6,665 nt of DNA from Actinomycetes bacterium (GCA_022600255.1 JAHZKU010000236.1:1-6665), one strand, 5' to 3'; numbered from the stretch's first letter, positions 1 through 6,267 are shown. Numbers and translations: made by a program. The notes: generated by a model from the sequence alone, not told the origin.

Positions 1-474
1 GATGTCAAGCTCGCTGGTGCCAGACAGCTGCACCTGACCCATCTCATCGACCATCGACAGCACGGCGTAACGCCAGTCAGCTGCTTCCGCTTCGGTGTAC
101 CCGTGGGTCATCACAACGTCGATGGACTGATAGTCGCAACCCCACCAGCGATACGACGACTTACGGACAGCCGCTGGGCGGCCAGTACCCGGCGCACCGC
201 CAGGCGTCACCGACAGGGAAGCCAAACTCAGCGACACACCCTTTTCGCTGACGCTGGTCAACGTCACCAGCTTGCGAGTGGGGAGCACCAAAATCCTGCT
301 ACCCGGCCCATCCAGCGTGATCGCCTCATCAGCGACGACCGGAGTCACGGCCCACCCGCAGTACCGGCGGGCCGTGACGAGCGCAGATTCAAGCATCCGC
401 GCTACTTCCGGATCATCCCTGTTCAGCCGCCCGTTGGTGAAGTCCTCAACATCAACAACACTCAACTCGGCCAC
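1..474 (-). CDS. Head-to-tail adaptor (connector) protein, partial at window edge
   Basis: 158 codons run from a GTG at 474 to the left edge without a stop. The product (VAELSVVDVEDFTNGRLNRD...) resembles the actinophage head-to-tail adaptor family (HK97 gp6-like), whose ring sits below the portal and receives the tail. Typical points are the opening 'VVDVEDF', the 'ALVTARRYCGWAVTP' block (about 31-45), 'ITLDGPGSRILVLPTRKLVTLTSVSEKG' (about 51-78), and 'DVVMTHGYTEAEAADWRYAVLSMVDEM' (about 119-145) with the family's HGY motif. GTG is chosen because AGGAG lies five bases before it, overlapping the previous gene's TAG. The ATG two bases upstream is out of frame and stops after four codons. The gap to the previous gene is eight bases. 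The C-terminus is not in the window. Confidence 0.9.
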   Translation of the reverse strand, partial: MAELSVVDVEDFTNGRLNRDDPEVARMLESALVTARRYCGWAVTPVVADEAITLDGPGSRILVLPTRKLVTLTSVSEKGVSLSLASLSVTPGGAPGTGRPAAVRKSSYRWWGCDYQSIDVVMTHGYTEAEAADWRYAVLSMVDEMGQVQLSGTSELDI

Positions 475-482
475 ATGCGCTC

Positions 483-710
483 CTACGCTGGCGAGTGCAC
501 CGTCGAAGACGGCTTGAATGCACCCTTCGGCTTGCTCGCGGTCAGCGGCAACTCTGGCTCCGGTTCCGGCTCCACCAACTCCGGCTCCGACTCAGGCTTC
601 GGCTTCGGCGCAGCTTTCGCCTTACCCGCCTTCGCCGTAGCAGCCTTAACCTCGGCGCTGTTAAGCGACCCGGCTACCAGAACTTTGCCGTCCTTGATGA
701 CGACCCGCAT
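483..710 (-). CDS. Small low-complexity protein between capsid and adaptor
   Basis: A 75-residue protein of unknown function. The ATG at 710 shares its A with the capsid stop (TGATG), a coupling arrangement, and CCTCC/GGAGG-like sequence in the capsid tail gives a weak ribosome site. Residues 1-24 ('RVVIKDGKVLVAGS...') look like a short beta hairpin and helix. Residues 25-38 are Lys/Ala/Pro-rich and basic, residues 39-54 are Glu/Pro-rich and acidic with EPEPEPE, and the tail is again basic. The body is probably disordered. Small genes often sit here in actinophage head operons, so a head-assembly role is possible, but I do not recognise a family. The upstream in-frame extension to 842 is capsid-gene shadow. 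Confidence 0.75.
   Translation of the reverse strand: MRVVIKDGKVLVAGSLNSAEVKAATAKAGKAKAAPKPKPESEPELVEPEPEPELPLTASKPKGAFKPSSTVHSPA
540..612 (-). repeat. Hexamer-like low-complexity DNA
   Basis: The plus strand repeats GGCTCC/GGTTCC/GGCTTC-type hexamers, which on the coding strand give the alternating Glu-Pro and Lys-Pro codons of the 75-residue protein. The repeats are imperfect and in frame, so they look like codon-level slippage or selection for charge and not a separate element. Confidence 0.5.
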
Positions 711-1948
711 CAGGAGGCCACCAGGGGAACGATCGCCGCGTCCTCGGTGATGAGGGTCGAGAAGTAGCCCGCGTAAGCGACCTGCAACCCGAACACCGAC
801 GGCTCGATGACCTGCAAGGTGCCCACCCGCTGCTCGAAGCACTCGATCGCCGAGCTTGAGAACAGGAAGGCTTCGCCAGCGACCAGACCTGCGGACATGA
901 CCACCGGGATTCCGGAGATCGTGCCCATCTGACCCTGAGCGAAACGCCCCGCCTCAAAGCCGGGCGACTGCGCGTCCCGTGCGTTCACCGGAGCGAACAG
1001 CGGACCGAAGGTGCCCAGCACGTCGGGGGCGATGGCGATCATCAACCGGCCCATACCCTTGACGGCGTTGTACGCCTGACCGGCAGCCTCCCACACAGCG
1101 GAAGCGACGGTATCGCCGGTCGGCGATGCACCGTAACCCACCGCGGGAGTGGCGACGCCCGCCAGGGCGCCAGCGACCAGGGACTCAGTCTCGATCGAAT
1201 ACTGCTGACCGAGACCGTTGACCACCAGGTCGAGAGCGGACGGAGACGAGAAGTCAATCGCCTGCCGCGACACGTTGACGTATCCGCCGAGGGTCTTGGC
1301 GTTGACGGTCTTGCGCTCGATCGCCATCTTTTGGCTGACCAGTTCCGACTTCTCGTCGGCAGGTCCACCAGCGGAACCCTGCACGGCGACGGACGGACGC
1401 TGGGTGACGATCGGACGGTAGAACGTCGCGTTGTTCAGCGGCATCGTTCCGATCGAGGACACCAGCGGACGTGCCGCGTCGATGAAGTCGATAACCGGGC
1501 CGACGATGGGATCGGGGATCACGCCGAGCGAGTCTCCGGTCCGCTGGTGGTCCGCTGCGCGGCCGTACACCTCAAGGCGGTCAGTCGCCTCGCGGCTGCC
1601 CTGGGCGCTGTTCCACATGTCGAGCATGTATGCGCCGGCCGAGCGGTACTCGATCGAACCGACGTCGGGCTTGCCCTTCATGACGGCGATGGCCTGATCG
1701 ACGGCGCGACCCTTGCTGCGGGTCTCGTAGGCGATCCGGTTGACCTCTTGGGCCTGATCCAGTTCGGCCTGAATCTTCTCCATGCGCCCGCGGGCTTCGA
1801 CGATCATCTCGCCTTCCTCGTCGTTGAGGTCCCGGCTGGCTGCGTTAGCCCGCTGGTAGATACCCCTGACGAGGGATTCCTTCTGCTCCAATTCCCGATC
1901 GAGCCGCTGGATGTACTCGTCGCCAGCGGTGACATTGCTTCCCACCAT
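710..1948 (-). CDS. Major capsid protein (HK97 fold)
   Basis: This 412-residue protein would build the icosahedral head. Residues about 10-75 are charged and heptad-like ('YIQRLDRELEQKESLVRGIY', 'GRMEKIQAELDQAQEVNRIAY'), matching the coiled-coil scaffolding (delta) domain that the protease removes. 'SLGVIPDPIVGPVIDFIDAARPLVSSIGTMPL' (140-171) corresponds to the N-arm and start of the HK97 fold. 'KMAIERKTVNAKTLGGYVNVSRQAIDFSSPSALDLVV' (207-243) covers the E-loop strand and spine-helix start, and 'GTISGIPVVMSAGLVAGEAFLFSSSAIECFEQ' (342-373) is the typical C-terminal A/P-domain signature. ATG 1948 follows AAGGAG by only three bases, so the adjacent in-frame GTG at 1945 (six-base spacing) may be the true start. 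Its TGA overlaps the next gene's ATG by one base. Confidence 0.95.
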   Translation of the reverse strand: MVGSNVTAGDEYIQRLDRELEQKESLVRGIYQRANAASRDLNDEEGEMIVEARGRMEKIQAELDQAQEVNRIAYETRSKGRAVDQAIAVMKGKPDVGSIEYRSAGAYMLDMWNSAQGSREATDRLEVYGRAADHQRTGDSLGVIPDPIVGPVIDFIDAARPLVSSIGTMPLNNATFYRPIVTQRPSVAVQGSAGGPADEKSELVSQKMAIERKTVNAKTLGGYVNVSRQAIDFSSPSALDLVVNGLGQQYSIETESLVAGALAGVATPAVGYGASPTGDTVASAVWEAAGQAYNAVKGMGRLMIAIAPDVLGTFGPLFAPVNARDAQSPGFEAGRFAQGQMGTISGIPVVMSAGLVAGEAFLFSSSAIECFEQRVGTLQVIEPSVFGLQVAYAGYFSTLITEDAAIVPLVAS

Positions 1949-2089
1949 GATCTCCTTCAAGAGAATTTTTGTTTGATTGGCAACGGTCCTCTTGACCAAC
2001 GAGTCCGAATACGGACAGCCCTCCCGGCCAGCGCTCACCTATGTGATGCCAGCAGAATAACACCAATGGGGTGTTGCGAAACGCAACAC
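1949..2089 (-). promoter_or_regulatory. 141-nt leader of the major capsid gene
   Basis: This is the longest gap in the window. Reading along transcription it holds palindrome copy 1, a weak TATTCT hexamer (2059-2054), a second small perfect hairpin GTCCG-TATT-CGGAC (2016-2003), an A+T-rich patch (about 1976-1960) and AAGGAG (1957-1952) just before the capsid start. An in-frame GTG at 2038 would add 30 residues to the capsid protein, but they look non-protein-like and lack a ribosome site, so I treat the stretch as untranslated. A promoter or mRNA-processing site boosting capsid expression is plausible, but no strong promoter is visible. Confidence 0.4.
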
Positions 2090-2090
2090 T
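2069..2090 (-). repeat. Conserved palindrome copy 1 (protease/capsid gap)
   Basis: GTGTTGCG (2071-2078) and CGCAACAC (2082-2089) form a perfect 8-bp inverted repeat around AAA. Aligned to the other copies it reads GGTGTTGC-GAAAC-GCAACACT. The plus-strand 10-mer GGGTGTTGCG (2069-2078) is shared exactly by all three. Its last base belongs to the protease TGA stop, so it opens the leader of the capsid gene. On the transcribed strand TATTCT (2059-2054) follows 10 bases later as a weak -10 candidate. No T-run follows, so a simple intrinsic terminator is unlikely. Confidence 0.75.
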
Positions 2091-2740
2091 CAGCGACGAA
2101 CACGCTCCGAAGCCCAACGTAAAATGGGATCATTCAAGAACTCGTCCATCCGCGGGGTCCTTGAACCCATCGGCTGGTTCGCATCCTCGCTACGCATCGC
2201 CAGAACCTTCGCCCCCTCATAGGCGGGCTGCCCAACAAATGCCAGATGATCCAAGAACGCCCTATTGACCCGACGGGTCTTGGTGTACTGATCCAATTCC
2301 TGATCGAACTTCGGATTTTTGATCATGAATCCGATGCTGGGAAACAGGGCTTCGTCGCTGGCGAGTTCCAAGGTTTCGTCACCGTCGGCAGTGCGGCTGA
2401 TCTTCACCTCGCTGATCAGACCGGCATCCCGGTAGGGGTCCGACGAAAGCACCCGACCGACCAGCTTCGCACCGGCGTGATCTGGCGCGGGGATGCTCAG
2501 GGAGGTTGTCGCAGGAATCTTGCGGGTCTGACTTTCGATGCCCTTGAAGGCGCTGCGCGAGAACACCTCGGTCCACATTTCATGGCGGAAAGGAACCGAC
2601 GTTGGAGATTCGTACGGAACGGCCAGTACCGTGATGATCCGCTGCGCGAAATCGACGTTGTCGATGTGGACGTTTTCTGAGCGGGTTTCAATTCCCGAGT
2701 TCATCGCGATGCCCTCACTCACTTCTTCGTCCTTCGACAT
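2090..2740 (-). CDS. HK97-type prohead maturation protease
   Basis: This 216-residue protein would be the serine protease (HK97 gp4-like, peptidase U35/S78) that enters the procapsid and removes the N-terminal scaffold part of the capsid protein before expansion. 'IPAPDHAGAKLVGRV' (83-97) holds the likely catalytic His88 in the usual H-x-x-x-x-x-G context. 'ALFPSIGFMIKN' (131-142) holds the likely catalytic Ser135 in the family's S-I-G-F motif. 'FLDHLAFVGQPAYEGAKVLAMR' (162-183) is the conserved closing 'L-x-H-x-A-x-V-x-x-P-A-Y' block. The length is typical. I chose ATG 2740 because AAGGTGG sits eight bases before it; an in-frame GTG at 2752 has no spaced ribosome site, and ATG 2704 is another option. 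The capsid protein follows after 141 bases, and the stop codon touches palindrome copy 1. Confidence 0.94.
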   Translation of the reverse strand: MSKDEEVSEGIAMNSGIETRSENVHIDNVDFAQRIITVLAVPYESPTSVPFRHEMWTEVFSRSAFKGIESQTRKIPATTSLSIPAPDHAGAKLVGRVLSSDPYRDAGLISEVKISRTADGDETLELASDEALFPSIGFMIKNPKFDQELDQYTKTRRVNRAFLDHLAFVGQPAYEGAKVLAMRSEDANQPMGSRTPRMDEFLNDPILRWASERVRR

Positions 2741-2782
2741 TTTGACGGCCACCTTCCGCGCGACTACAACTCAATGGTCAGG

Positions 2783-2833
2783 CTACCGCAGCAGCGCATG
2801 TTTGATGTGCATGTTATGCACTTCTGTGTTCAT
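2783..2833 (-). CDS. Possible 16-residue micro-ORF
   Basis: Within the gap between glycosyltransferase C and the protease, an ATG at 2833 opens a 16-codon frame (MNTEVHNMHIKHALLR) that ends at TAG 2785-2783. A weak AGGG precedes it by four bases, overlapping the upstream stop. It contains a 6-bp inverted repeat. Nothing indicates a function. It may be a leader peptide linking translation of the two genes, or chance. Confidence 0.15.
   Translation of the reverse strand: MNTEVHNMHIKHALLR
2807..2821. repeat. Short inverted repeat in the pre-protease gap
   Basis: GTGCAT (2807-2812) and ATGCAC (2816-2821) form a perfect 6-bp inverted repeat around GTT. It lies in the 99-nt gap upstream of the protease and is unrelated to the GTGTTGC palindromes. 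It is too short to claim a role and no T-run follows it. Confidence 0.4.
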
Positions 2834-2839
2834 TCGGCC

Positions 2840-3463
2840 CTAATTCCAGTGGTACACGATGTCATTCCACGGGTCATTCCCCCCGACCTTCCACGCCCGA
2901 CGCTCAGCCCGCTGATACCTGCACACCAAGCTCGGCTCATCGCAGTGATCCACCAACGAACCGTTGCTGTAGGCCACGGCATGGCCGTTGCCGCGTGCCC
3001 AGCGAGACAAATCCCCGTCCACCGCCGCGCCCCTGCCAACAGCCCCAAGCATTGAAGGCACCAATTCGCGCCGAACGGCCAGGGCAACAGCGTGCAGGAC
3101 ACGCCCCTGCGTGACGATCCAGTGCGCCCCGATGGCGTCGGCTTTCCCCAACGCAACCTTCGTTCGGGGATCATTGATGTACCCGGCACCCAGGTACAGC
3201 GACACAACCGGCGCGGGAGCAACGCTCAAGGCTGAATCCAGCTGTTCGCGGAACCCGTCAACCGGAACAGCATCGTCTTCCAACACAACGAGATAGGCAT
3301 CTTCTGAACCGGCAAGCCCAACCAGGGCGCGCCACGCCGCAAGGTGATTACCGGAGCAGCCAAGGTTCCCGTCATCGACACTGAGGTGGTCGGCACCAAC
3401 CTTGTCGACCAGCTTCAAGCCCATATCGCCGCGGCGCTCGTCGGCGACAACAGCGATCTTCAC
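2840..3463 (-). CDS. Putative glycosyltransferase C (GT25-like, LEDDA motif)
   Basis: A 207-residue protein resembling the GT25 family, which includes bacterial LPS glycosyltransferases and collagen galactosyltransferases. Diagnostic parts are 'LGCSGNHLAAWRAL' (34-47), which matches the family's G-C-x-x-S-H-x-x-x-W-like helix, and 'YLVVLEDDAVPV' (57-68), the LEDDA metal and nucleotide-sugar site. Later come 'AVDGDLSRWA' (147-156), a probable conserved Asp region, and 'NGSLVDHCDEPSLV' (167-180), which corresponds to the C-terminal P/S-L-V-x-H region. No signal peptide or membrane helix is visible. Its GTG start shares the bases GTGA with the stop of glycosyltransferase B, a 4-nt overlap typical of coupled translation, and GGAAGG lies five bases ahead. 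A different family from its two neighbours, it could add a distinct sugar of a short glycan; substrates cannot be read from sequence. Confidence 0.86.
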   Translation of the reverse strand: MKIAVVADERRGDMGLKLVDKVGADHLSVDDGNLGCSGNHLAAWRALVGLAGSEDAYLVVLEDDAVPVDGFREQLDSALSVAPAPVVSLYLGAGYINDPRTKVALGKADAIGAHWIVTQGRVLHAVALAVRRELVPSMLGAVGRGAAVDGDLSRWARGNGHAVAYSNGSLVDHCDEPSLVCRYQRAERRAWKVGGNDPWNDIVYHWN

Positions 3464-4167
3464 TGCGACCTTCCGGATGAAACAAGTTCCCTGATCTGCT
3501 CCGGCGTCGTGGCCTGCTGATACTGCAACAAACGCATCCGATTACGAGTAGTTGCCCTACGGTCATCAATTTTCAGATGCGGACCCACGCCACCCGGCAG
3601 GTGATACAGGTGGTATCCCGACCCTTCCACCCAGCGAGTCGGGCCGGCCGAAACGTCGAACGCGATCTTCATGATGTCGTCGTCGTATCCCCAGCCCTCG
3701 GTGACCTCATCCCACCCGCCAACCTCATCCAAGGTGCGCCGCGACATGACGTTCACCGCGCCGATGCTGCCGCGGTGGCCTTTCACCGGATGGGCCAAGG
3801 CGTCCTCCGGGTATATCTCAAACGACCGAACCCGATCGGAATCTTCCCTCCCGATCGCCATGAACCAGGAGAACGGAACGACCATCCCCAACGATTCGGC
3901 GGCCATCCCCACAGCCCGGTCAACCTGATCGAAGTCAACAACCAGATCAGATTCGGCGAAGATGAACATGTCGGCGTCGCTGGCTGAACTGAACGCCCGG
4001 TTGTAGGCGGCACCACGATTGAAAGGCGCATCCCCGTCACGGCCGTCGCTGACCACCTGAACGTCGCAGCCGTACCCAGTCCAGTAGTCGGCAACGTATT
4101 TCAGATTGGCTACCCGCAGCGGGTCGAGACCACGATCGCGGAACGGAATCGAAACTACAGTTTTCAT
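3460..4167 (-). CDS. Putative glycosyltransferase B (beta-1,4-galactosyltransferase-like)
   Basis: A 235-residue soluble protein. 'VVSIPFRDR' (4-12) resembles the 'vPfRdR' opening of GT7/GT27-type galactosyl- and N-acetylgalactosaminyltransferases. 'FNRGAAYNRAF' (49-59) matches their FNRxxxxNxxF segment, 'FIFAESDLVVD' (68-78) sits where the DxD metal site falls (here Glu-Ser-Asp), and 'GGWDEVTEGWGYDDDIM' (150-166) matches the C-terminal acceptor and catalytic block. 'YHLYHLPGG' (185-193) supplies the usual late His. The family call is thus fairly specific; donor and acceptor are unknown. I chose ATG 4167 (MKTVVSIPF) because it begins at the conserved first strand and follows the previous stop by four bases with a GGGTAGGG ribosome site. 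An in-frame TTG at 4200 would overlap the previous gene. Its TGA stop overlaps the next gene's GTG. Confidence 0.87.
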   Translation of the reverse strand: MKTVVSIPFRDRGLDPLRVANLKYVADYWTGYGCDVQVVSDGRDGDAPFNRGAAYNRAFSSASDADMFIFAESDLVVDFDQVDRAVGMAAESLGMVVPFSWFMAIGREDSDRVRSFEIYPEDALAHPVKGHRGSIGAVNVMSRRTLDEVGGWDEVTEGWGYDDDIMKIAFDVSAGPTRWVEGSGYHLYHLPGGVGPHLKIDDRRATTRNRMRLLQYQQATTPEQIRELVSSGRSQ

Positions 4168-4171
4168 GGCC

Positions 4172-5032
4172 CTACCCGACGAGGGTGTTGCGCTTTGCAA
4201 CGCCCTGAAGGTACTCCCAAGCTATCTCGTCGTAGTCCTGCCGCCATTCGAACTCCTGATGTTCGGTCAGATTTTGCGGCCCGAAACCCAGATGCGCTGC
4301 GGTGAACCCGCGCAGCACCATCCGGTCGACCTCGTTGACTGCACCTTCGTCGCCCACCCGGGTTCCCGGCCTGATGTCGCGGCCAGCAACACAAGGCGGG
4401 GATTTGCGACCCATCTTTTCGTTCACCCGCCGCAACATGTCCCAGCCCATGCCGACGAAGTTAATCGACAGCCAGGTGTCCACCTCGGCGAGACTGGTGG
4501 GACGGCTCACCAGATCGCGCCATTCCTCAAACATGAAACGATGTGCCAACTGCGCGTACTCGTTGCTCTGATGAACATCCAGCAGCGGGACGCCCAGCTG
4601 GGAAAACCCTTCGTGCAACTTCGGCATGAACTGTGTACACGCCCCGTTGTTGACCACTTCGGCGCTGAGCACTTTATCCGGATTGTCTTCGATGGCATCG
4701 ACGAAATCGCCGAACTTTTCGGACTGGACGAACACCACGTCGTCATCCATCTTCACGAACAGCGCATCACGGAACCGTGGATGGGTGTAGTGATGCCACA
4801 CCTTCGACATCCGGCGGGCCGAACCTGGCCCGCTCCACAGGTTGAACACCTCGATCCGGTCACCCTCGACCGACTTGATGTACTCGGAATCGACATGAAG
4901 ACGAGCCAGATTCCACAGGTGGAAAGTCACCCGCGGATTGTCGTCCAGTATCTTCCTGATGATCGGCAAGTTGATCCGAAGGTTGCCTTCTCTGCCTGCG
5001 AACATGTAAAACACGACCGGCCTATCCGACAC
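4172..5032 (-). CDS. Putative glycosyltransferase A (GT-A-like, DDD motif)
   Basis: A 286-residue cytoplasmic protein with no signal peptide or membrane segment. The start 'SDRPVVFYMFAGREGNLRINLPIIRKIL' looks like the first beta strand and helix of a nucleotide-sugar-binding fold. 'LFVKMDDDVVFV' (91-102) matches the DxD-type metal and nucleotide-sugar site of GT-A enzymes, with Asp 96-98. A further acidic stretch 'GDEGAVNEVD' (227-236) and His247 in 'AAHLGF' are candidate catalytic or metal-binding residues. I cannot name a CAZy family. The GTG start lies two bases after the portal stop with only a weak GGATGGA-like ribosome site, suggesting translational coupling. The last codons (VAKRNTL) are formed by palindrome copy 2. 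The most likely job is sugar transfer to a virion protein; cell-wall or surface modification is the alternative. Confidence 0.8.
   Translation of the reverse strand: MSDRPVVFYMFAGREGNLRINLPIIRKILDDNPRVTFHLWNLARLHVDSEYIKSVEGDRIEVFNLWSGPGSARRMSKVWHHYTHPRFRDALFVKMDDDVVFVQSEKFGDFVDAIEDNPDKVLSAEVVNNGACTQFMPKLHEGFSQLGVPLLDVHQSNEYAQLAHRFMFEEWRDLVSRPTSLAEVDTWLSINFVGMGWDMLRRVNEKMGRKSPPCVAGRDIRPGTRVGDEGAVNEVDRMVLRGFTAAHLGFGPQNLTEHQEFEWRQDYDEIAWEYLQGVAKRNTLVG
4183..4205 (-). repeat. Conserved palindrome copy 2 (end of glycosyltransferase A)
   Basis: GGGTGTTGC at 4183-4191 and GCAACGCCC at 4197-4205 surround a 5-nt centre GCTTT, with one mismatch in a 9-bp stem. The copy lies inside the last codons of glycosyltransferase A and upstream of glycosyltransferase B. 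The plus-strand 10-mer GGGTGTTGCG (4183-4192) is identical to the other two copies. In the minus-strand transcript the mismatch would be C-A, which is not a wobble pair, so the changed arm is poorly conserved at the RNA level. That slightly favours a DNA-binding site over a pure RNA hairpin. Confidence 0.7.
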
Positions 5033-5034
5033 GG

Positions 5035-6258
5035 CTAATCCATCCCGCCGGTAATCCTCGACGCGGCCGGCTCATCGCTCAGACGCTCCATCGCACGCGC
5101 CTCATCCGGCGTCATCACGCCGCATTCGATCAAAGTCTTGTAGGAGTTAGCACGATCAACCAGGCTGGGCCGGGTGTAATCGTCACGATTCAACTCCAAG
5201 GTCTGCGGACCAGGCAGCACCCACCCACTCAGCGCGGCCATGACAGCGTTGGCCTTCGGCCTCAAGCTTGAACGGTCATGGAACCCGAACAGCTGCTCGA
5301 TGTTGGAGTAGGTGAGCGAGCCAGTCGCGCCGGGGAGCCCGACGAGGAACGGCGGAACGCCAAGCAGGATCGCCATCCGTGCCTCCGCGAACTGCGTCAT
5401 CTCCAACAAGCTGATCTCACTGGCATTCATCGTCTTCGCCTGATGCAACGTCGCACCATTGGAGATCAGCGCGGGATGCCCGGCATAGCGAGTGCGCGAC
5501 TCGATCCACCGATCCATCATGTCCGTCGCCTCGGACTGGCTGATCTTGCGGTCGATACCCAGCCAGTACAGGGGAACGCCACCCGTTTCGGCCAAGCTCT
5601 GCGTGTACCGCTGCAGCAGACCGATGGTGACCTGACGGTCGGCAGCGGACTCCAACGGGCCGTGGCCGCGAGGGTCATCGACAGTGGTCTGATACCGGAT
5701 GTGCAGGATTTCCTTGGTGACATCCAGAGACCCCAGCCGGTACTCGCGCATCCCGCCATTGAGTTCTACCTCGACCAGCCAAGGAGGAATGACGCGGAAC
5801 CGAATGGGATACCCGTCGGAGTCATGCGCCATCGGCAACACGAACGCCTCGCCAAGGTGGTAATCCCAGAACAGTTGCTTGGCGAACTCCTGCCAGCTGG
5901 CGTACACCGTCGGGTCGGGATTGCCCATCCACGGCAACGACTTGATGATAGAGCCGTTGCGGAGCCGGTAGACCGGCATGGAACTCAGCACAGACGAGTT
6001 CAGATCAATGCACGCCCAAGCAACGTCAACCAGACTTTTCACCTGATGACCTACGTCCCAGTTCGGCGTCGACCAGGAAGAAGGGTAACCAGACCACGGA
6101 GAAGGCTGGGGCCACGGAAGGGCGCGCGTCTCAGCAAAGTCGGTAAGCCCACTGATGTCCACCATGTCTGGATCGCCGGGGTTGTACGGATCGCCGGGAT
6201 TGCCGTTAGGCGTCACCCCGTCGGCGGTTTCACCCTTGAGCCACGTCCAAAAGCTCAA
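5035..6258 (-). CDS. Phage portal protein (HK97/SPP1-like)
   Basis: This 407-residue protein would form the dodecameric ring at one capsid vertex through which the terminase pumps DNA and onto which the adaptor and tail dock. Length and features fit the HK97-type portal family: 'ILHIRYQ' (184-190), 'GHGPLESAA' (198-206), the helical 'ARMAILLGVPPFLVGLPG' (293-310) and 'SLTYSNIEQ' (314-322). The last two are characteristic of this family in actinophages. The N-terminus has a low-complexity Gly/Pro/Asp stretch with a duplicated NPGDP (20-30), then a Trp/Pro/Ser-rich segment (48-67). Translation starts at a TTG behind a strong AGGAGG. The TAG stop is separated by only two bases from the GTG of the next gene, so the two are probably translationally linked. 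Confidence 0.95.
   Translation of the reverse strand: MSFWTWLKGETADGVTPNGNPGDPYNPGDPDMVDISGLTDFAETRALPWPQPSPWSGYPSSWSTPNWDVGHQVKSLVDVAWACIDLNSSVLSSMPVYRLRNGSIIKSLPWMGNPDPTVYASWQEFAKQLFWDYHLGEAFVLPMAHDSDGYPIRFRVIPPWLVEVELNGGMREYRLGSLDVTKEILHIRYQTTVDDPRGHGPLESAADRQVTIGLLQRYTQSLAETGGVPLYWLGIDRKISQSEATDMMDRWIESRTRYAGHPALISNGATLHQAKTMNASEISLLEMTQFAEARMAILLGVPPFLVGLPGATGSLTYSNIEQLFGFHDRSSLRPKANAVMAALSGWVLPGPQTLELNRDDYTRPSLVDRANSYKTLIECGVMTPDEARAMERLSDEPAASRITGGMD
6170..6202 (-). repeat. Short direct repeat inside the portal gene
   Basis: Two 15-nt copies, GGATCGCCGGGGTTG (6170-6184) and GGATCGCCGGGATTG (6188-6202), differ at one base and are offset by 18 bases. They encode the duplicated NPGDP of the portal N-terminal tail. 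This looks like a small in-frame tandem duplication in a flexible region. Confidence 0.6.
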
Positions 6259-6267
6259 TCCAACTCA

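Noticed and set aside
474..476. ATG at 476 as adaptor start
   Set aside because: It is out of frame with the adaptor and reaches a stop after four codons; the overlapping GTG at 474 opens the long family-matching frame.
103..750. Plus-strand open frame of 215 codons
   Set aside because: It lies opposite the adaptor and small-protein genes. Its product is Arg/His-rich at first and then a Gly/Ser run that merely mirrors the Glu/Pro codons of the opposite strand.
711..842. Upstream extension of the 75-residue protein to 842
   Set aside because: It overlaps the conserved end of the capsid protein in another frame; the TGATG junction at 712-708 is the natural start.
1949..2038. N-terminal extension of the capsid protein to a GTG at 2038
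   Set aside because: The added 30 residues lack a suitable ribosome site and family resemblance, while AAGGAG directly precedes the start at 1948/1945.
2069..2090. Intrinsic terminator reading of the palindromes
   Set aside because: None of the three copies is followed by a T-run on the minus strand (or plus strand), and essential head genes lie downstream.
1331..2122. Plus-strand open frame of 263 codons
   Set aside because: Antisense to the capsid gene, which has clear HK97-fold signatures; the product shows no recognisable family and no ribosome site was noted.
4106..5038. Plus-strand open frame of 310 codons
   Set aside because: Almost exactly antisense to glycosyltransferase A, with a His/Pro/Arg-rich composition typical of high-GC shadow frames.
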